A stretch of 64,000 bases of DNA from positions 45,552 to 109,551 of the forward strand of contig NZ_FQXJ01000018.1 in assembly GCF_900129935.1 (NCBI RefSeq), read 5' to 3'. Source of the DNA: Desulfosporosinus lacus DSM 15449 (GTDB lineage Bacteria; Bacillota; Desulfitobacteriia; Desulfitobacteriales; Desulfitobacteriaceae). The notes under the pieces were generated by a model. It was given only the letters and a program-made list of their open reading frames with translations. It made no database searches and was not told the origin of the DNA. Positions 62,208 to 64,000 of the stretch are shown here, piece after piece (within the stretch, counting starts at the first letter, position 1; each line of letters begins with the position of its first letter). The translations under genes were made by a program, and so were the position numbers.

Positions 62208-62894
62208 TTGAAAATTACAAGGCAGGAGATAATTTCGGTGCTATTAATTTTCTTCGCTATTTTTTTAGGACATACTACTGAAACAGGATTTTCAATCGGT
62301 GATAAGATATTATTGGGGTTTGGTATATCCCCATGGTCCAATGGTCAAACTGGGTTTCACTATCCCATAATAATCTATTTTGTATTATTTATTATCGGAT
62401 GTCTTGAAGCAAGAAGGGTGATGTCTAGTCGACAACTTATCGTACTACTACTTTTGGTATTTATAATTACTCCGTCAGTTGTGTCTCTAGTAAAACCGGT
62501 TTATTTTAGAATGCAGAGCGGTCTAGCTACAGTTGAATATGACTCTAGAAACAGTTCTTTTAATATTAGAAGCTCATTAGACAATGAGAAACTTGTGACA
62601 ATTGGCGCAATTTCTCTTACGAATTATGGAAATAATCCAATAGAATTTGGTATCAAAATTCCATCAGATAGCTTTATTGCTCATGAATGGTTTTCAGAGG
62701 ATTTGATTTTGACACGAGTAGAGAATTCAGAAGATCCTGGGACTTTTATTCTATACCCTGGTCAAAGACAAACAATTTTATCTTATACAACTATTCCATG
62801 GAAGAATGGCAATAATGGAACAGGAACAATGAATGGTCCAAATCTTATTTTGTTTTCTAATAATGAAAATCGGAAAGTTGGATATAATCTTTGA
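62208..62894 (+). CDS. Membrane protein of unknown function, cassette 2
   Basis: A 228-residue protein: three hydrophobic helices (about 7-25, 48-66, 74-95) followed by an outside beta-rich domain (about 100-228) with YDSRNSSFNIRSSLDNEKLVTIGAISLTNYGNNPIEFGIKIPSDSF. The domain may be an immunoglobulin-like fold. No family recognised. TTG start after GTGGGGGAT. It fills cassette 2 in array orientation: gene first, then attC 23 bases after its stop. Confidence 0.7.
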   Translation: MKITRQEIISVLLIFFAIFLGHTTETGFSIGDKILLGFGISPWSNGQTGFHYPIIIYFVLFIIGCLEARRVMSSRQLIVLLLLVFIITPSVVSLVKPVYFRMQSGLATVEYDSRNSSFNIRSSLDNEKLVTIGAISLTNYGNNPIEFGIKIPSDSFIAHEWFSEDLILTRVENSEDPGTFILYPGQRQTILSYTTIPWKNGNNGTGTMNGPNLILFSNNENRKVGYNL

Positions 62895-62916
62895 TTAGCC
62901 TTCGAAGCCGGACTAC

Positions 62917-62998
62917 GGCATATAACCGAGGGTTTGCGACATCGGAGCGAATATGAATGTAGTGACCCGACGTCGCAAACCCTCGGGACGTTATCTGC
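62917..62998 (+). other. attC site C
   Basis: 82 bases and the best preserved. R'' GGCATATAAC (62917-62926); perfect 14-bp L arms CGAGGGTTTGCGAC (62927-62940) and complement (62972-62985), extendable to 19 bp with one mismatch; a few unpaired bases (GGAC) before R' GTTATCTGC (62990-62998). R'' is complementary to the 5' end of its own cassette (TTATATGCC at 62123) over nine bases. Cassette 2 spans 62123-62990. Confidence 0.88.
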
Positions 62999-63393
62999 AA
63001 CCCTAGATTTTGTTTATCTTTGATAAATGAATGTGTCGGTTTTGTCAGGGTAAAGATTCCTGGCATTTTTTTCAACAAAGAGAAGACGAGTGTGACAAAC
63101 ATCATATAGAAGGCTTGTTCCAAATTCGAATCCGGATTCGAATTTGGGACAAGTAGTTGGAGACTAACCAGAGAATGCCGATTTTGTAAACAACCGTATA
63201 CTTAATTTTCTTAATAGTAATTGAATGACTAGGTGCTTCTAAAACAAAAGCGTCACCTCCAAGAGTAATATTCAAGGGCACGCCGTCCGTGGCGCGCTCT
63301 GAATTTGGGGCCGTGGCACTACAGATAACAGCGTGTTCCCAAAATCTGAGAGGATATGGACGTAGTAACCAGACTTCGGGAACACGCAAAACG
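62991..63393. other. Cassette 3, no clear gene, with a 40-base palindrome
   Basis: A 403-base cassette. A near-perfect palindrome (63114-63133 with 63134-63153, 19 of 20 pairs, no loop) lies near its start. A possible 59-codon reverse-strand frame (63281-63102, MPLNITLGGDAFVLEAPSHS...) runs through the palindrome and has no Shine-Dalgarno; it may be a broken coding sequence. Gene-less or reverse-oriented cassettes are known in integrons. Confidence 0.5.
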
Positions 63394-63402
63394 TTATCTG
63401 CC
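63322..63402 (+). other. attC site D
   Basis: 81 bases. R'' CAGATAAC (63322-63329); perfect 10-bp L arms GCGTGTTCCC (63331-63340) and GGGAACACGC (63378-63387); further pairing of AATCTG and CAGACTT inside; R' GTTATCTGCC (63393-63402). R'' is complementary to the 5' TTATCTG of its own cassette (62991). Confidence 0.82.
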
Positions 63403-63892
63403 ATGCCTGGGTCAAAATTGCCGTTGTGAACAACTTGGCGGTAATCTTATCACTGATTATCTTTGGCTGTTCAAGATCAGGAAACGTTGAGGACATACAG
63501 AGAACGAGTTGAGAAATATCTAATATGAGTACAGGGATCGGGTCTGTCGATAAAAATAACAATAGTCACGATATCCAACGGTTCAGTTATTCCATTAATC
63601 TATTCCGAGACACCCACTTCTTCAAGTGGGTGTTCCTTATTCTACTTCGGTGGGGGTAGAATCCCAATGTCAGTAAGCTATAGTGCCAATAATTTACAAC
63701 ATATTTCCTTCACTCTAATCGAAAACTCATCTTTGAAAGATTGCTTAAAGTATAAAGGGTAGTCAATCAAACATCTTTTAAAAAATGGTATAACATACTC
63801 GGGACTAGTAGCCTAAATTTTTACAAGTCCTTGAATGCTGGCCCTTGATATCAGCGTCTAATCAAAATGGGTTATTATTTTCGGAAAGTGAG
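63403..63892. other. Array end: lipoprotein-like fragment and hairpin
   Basis: Just after site D a short frame (63428-63498) reads AVVNNLAVILSLIIFGCSRSG, a signal peptide with lipobox that stops after 30 residues; it looks like the start of a lost lipoprotein gene. A perfect 10-bp hairpin ACACCCACTT/AAGTGGGTGT lies at 63610-63633. No further attC site is seen. The rest, 63640-63892, shows nothing I can support. Confidence 0.4.
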
Positions 63893-64000
63893 TTACAAAC
63901 ATCTCTTTTGATTTAGGGAATGCTTAGGAGCTTTACGCCCCATATTACGGGGTTTACTTCTACCGGGACGAATAGGCACCATGTTTTTCGGGATTTGTTC
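63893..64000 (-). CDS. Possible transposase C-terminus, cut by window edge
   Basis: The reverse strand is open from the right edge to TAA at 63893-63895 and reads EQIPKNMVPIRPGRSKPRNM then GRKAPKHSLNQKRCL. The basic, Pro/Arg-rich tail resembles the C-termini of IS4-like transposases. Too short to be sure. Confidence 0.35.
   Translation of the reverse strand, partial: EQIPKNMVPIRPGRSKPRNMGRKAPKHSLNQKRCL

Noticed and set aside
63610..63660. Right end of an IS200/IS605-type element
   Set aside because: A hairpin with a downstream G-rich motif is suggestive, but there is no tnpA/tnpB sequence and no left end in view.

Overview
The window reads as chromosome of a low-to-mid G+C, spore-forming, anaerobic member of the Clostridia, most like Desulfosporosinus/Desulfitobacterium (Peptococcaceae). 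The reasons are an alpha/beta-type small acid-soluble spore protein, a rubredoxin-flavin reductase fusion, Gram-positive style SecD/SecF, DnaE, PolA and AccD/AccA, strong Shine-Dalgarno sites, frequent TTG/GTG starts, and no sign of an outer membrane. The genus is an inference.

Layout. 0-3.1 kb: an unidentified gene cut by the left edge, a rubredoxin/flavin reductase with a textbook promoter, a toxin fragment and queG. 3.2-7.5 kb: a complete ComQ-ComX-ComP-ComA type quorum-sensing locus, with a ComA-box-like operator before the pheromone gene and a perfect hairpin between pheromone and receptor genes. A MacB/FtsX-type ABC transporter follows (7.5-10.8 kb). 11-13.5 kb: a decayed ABC exporter, then an ECF sigma/anti-sigma-like pair. 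13.5-15.7 kb: secD-secF. 16.4-21.4 kb: a UbiA-family polyprenyl-phosphate transferase, a VanRS-like two-component system, a membrane glycosyltransferase and an EmrE-like protein. 21.8-25.1 kb: a Bcr-type ABC transporter and several broken genes. 25.4-39.6 kb: mostly housekeeping (aminotransferase/Lrp, trmL, WecA-like transferase, GH18, SASP, ytoI-like, dnaE, coaD, accD, accA, tRNA-Leu).

39.6-44.4 kb is an accessory island behind tRNA-Leu. It holds a broken gene, a convergent sce7726/beta-family (sce7725) pair, a DUF3800 gene and an unidentified gene ending on a 23-nt tRNA 3'-end scar. 45-47.3 kb: DUF2975, Xre and DUF4173 genes. 48-59.7 kb: a two-component system, galE, PepSY-TM, lipoprotein and repeat proteins, an orphan response regulator, a DMT transporter, polA and an Asn-Thr repeat protein. 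Four promoters in this stretch share TTCAG pentamers at exact 11-bp spacing, each followed at fixed distance by a -10 box, so they probably form one regulon.

60.7-63.4 kb, after mutM, carries a tyrosine-recombinase remnant and a small integron-like cassette array without an integrase. It has three complete attC-like sites and one half site; each cassette's 5' end is complementary to its own R'' box, and one cassette carries a MazF-like toxin-antitoxin pair. The window ends in a possible transposase C-terminus.

The three most notable items are the ComQXPA-type locus, the attC array in a Firmicute, and the 11-bp-repeat regulon.
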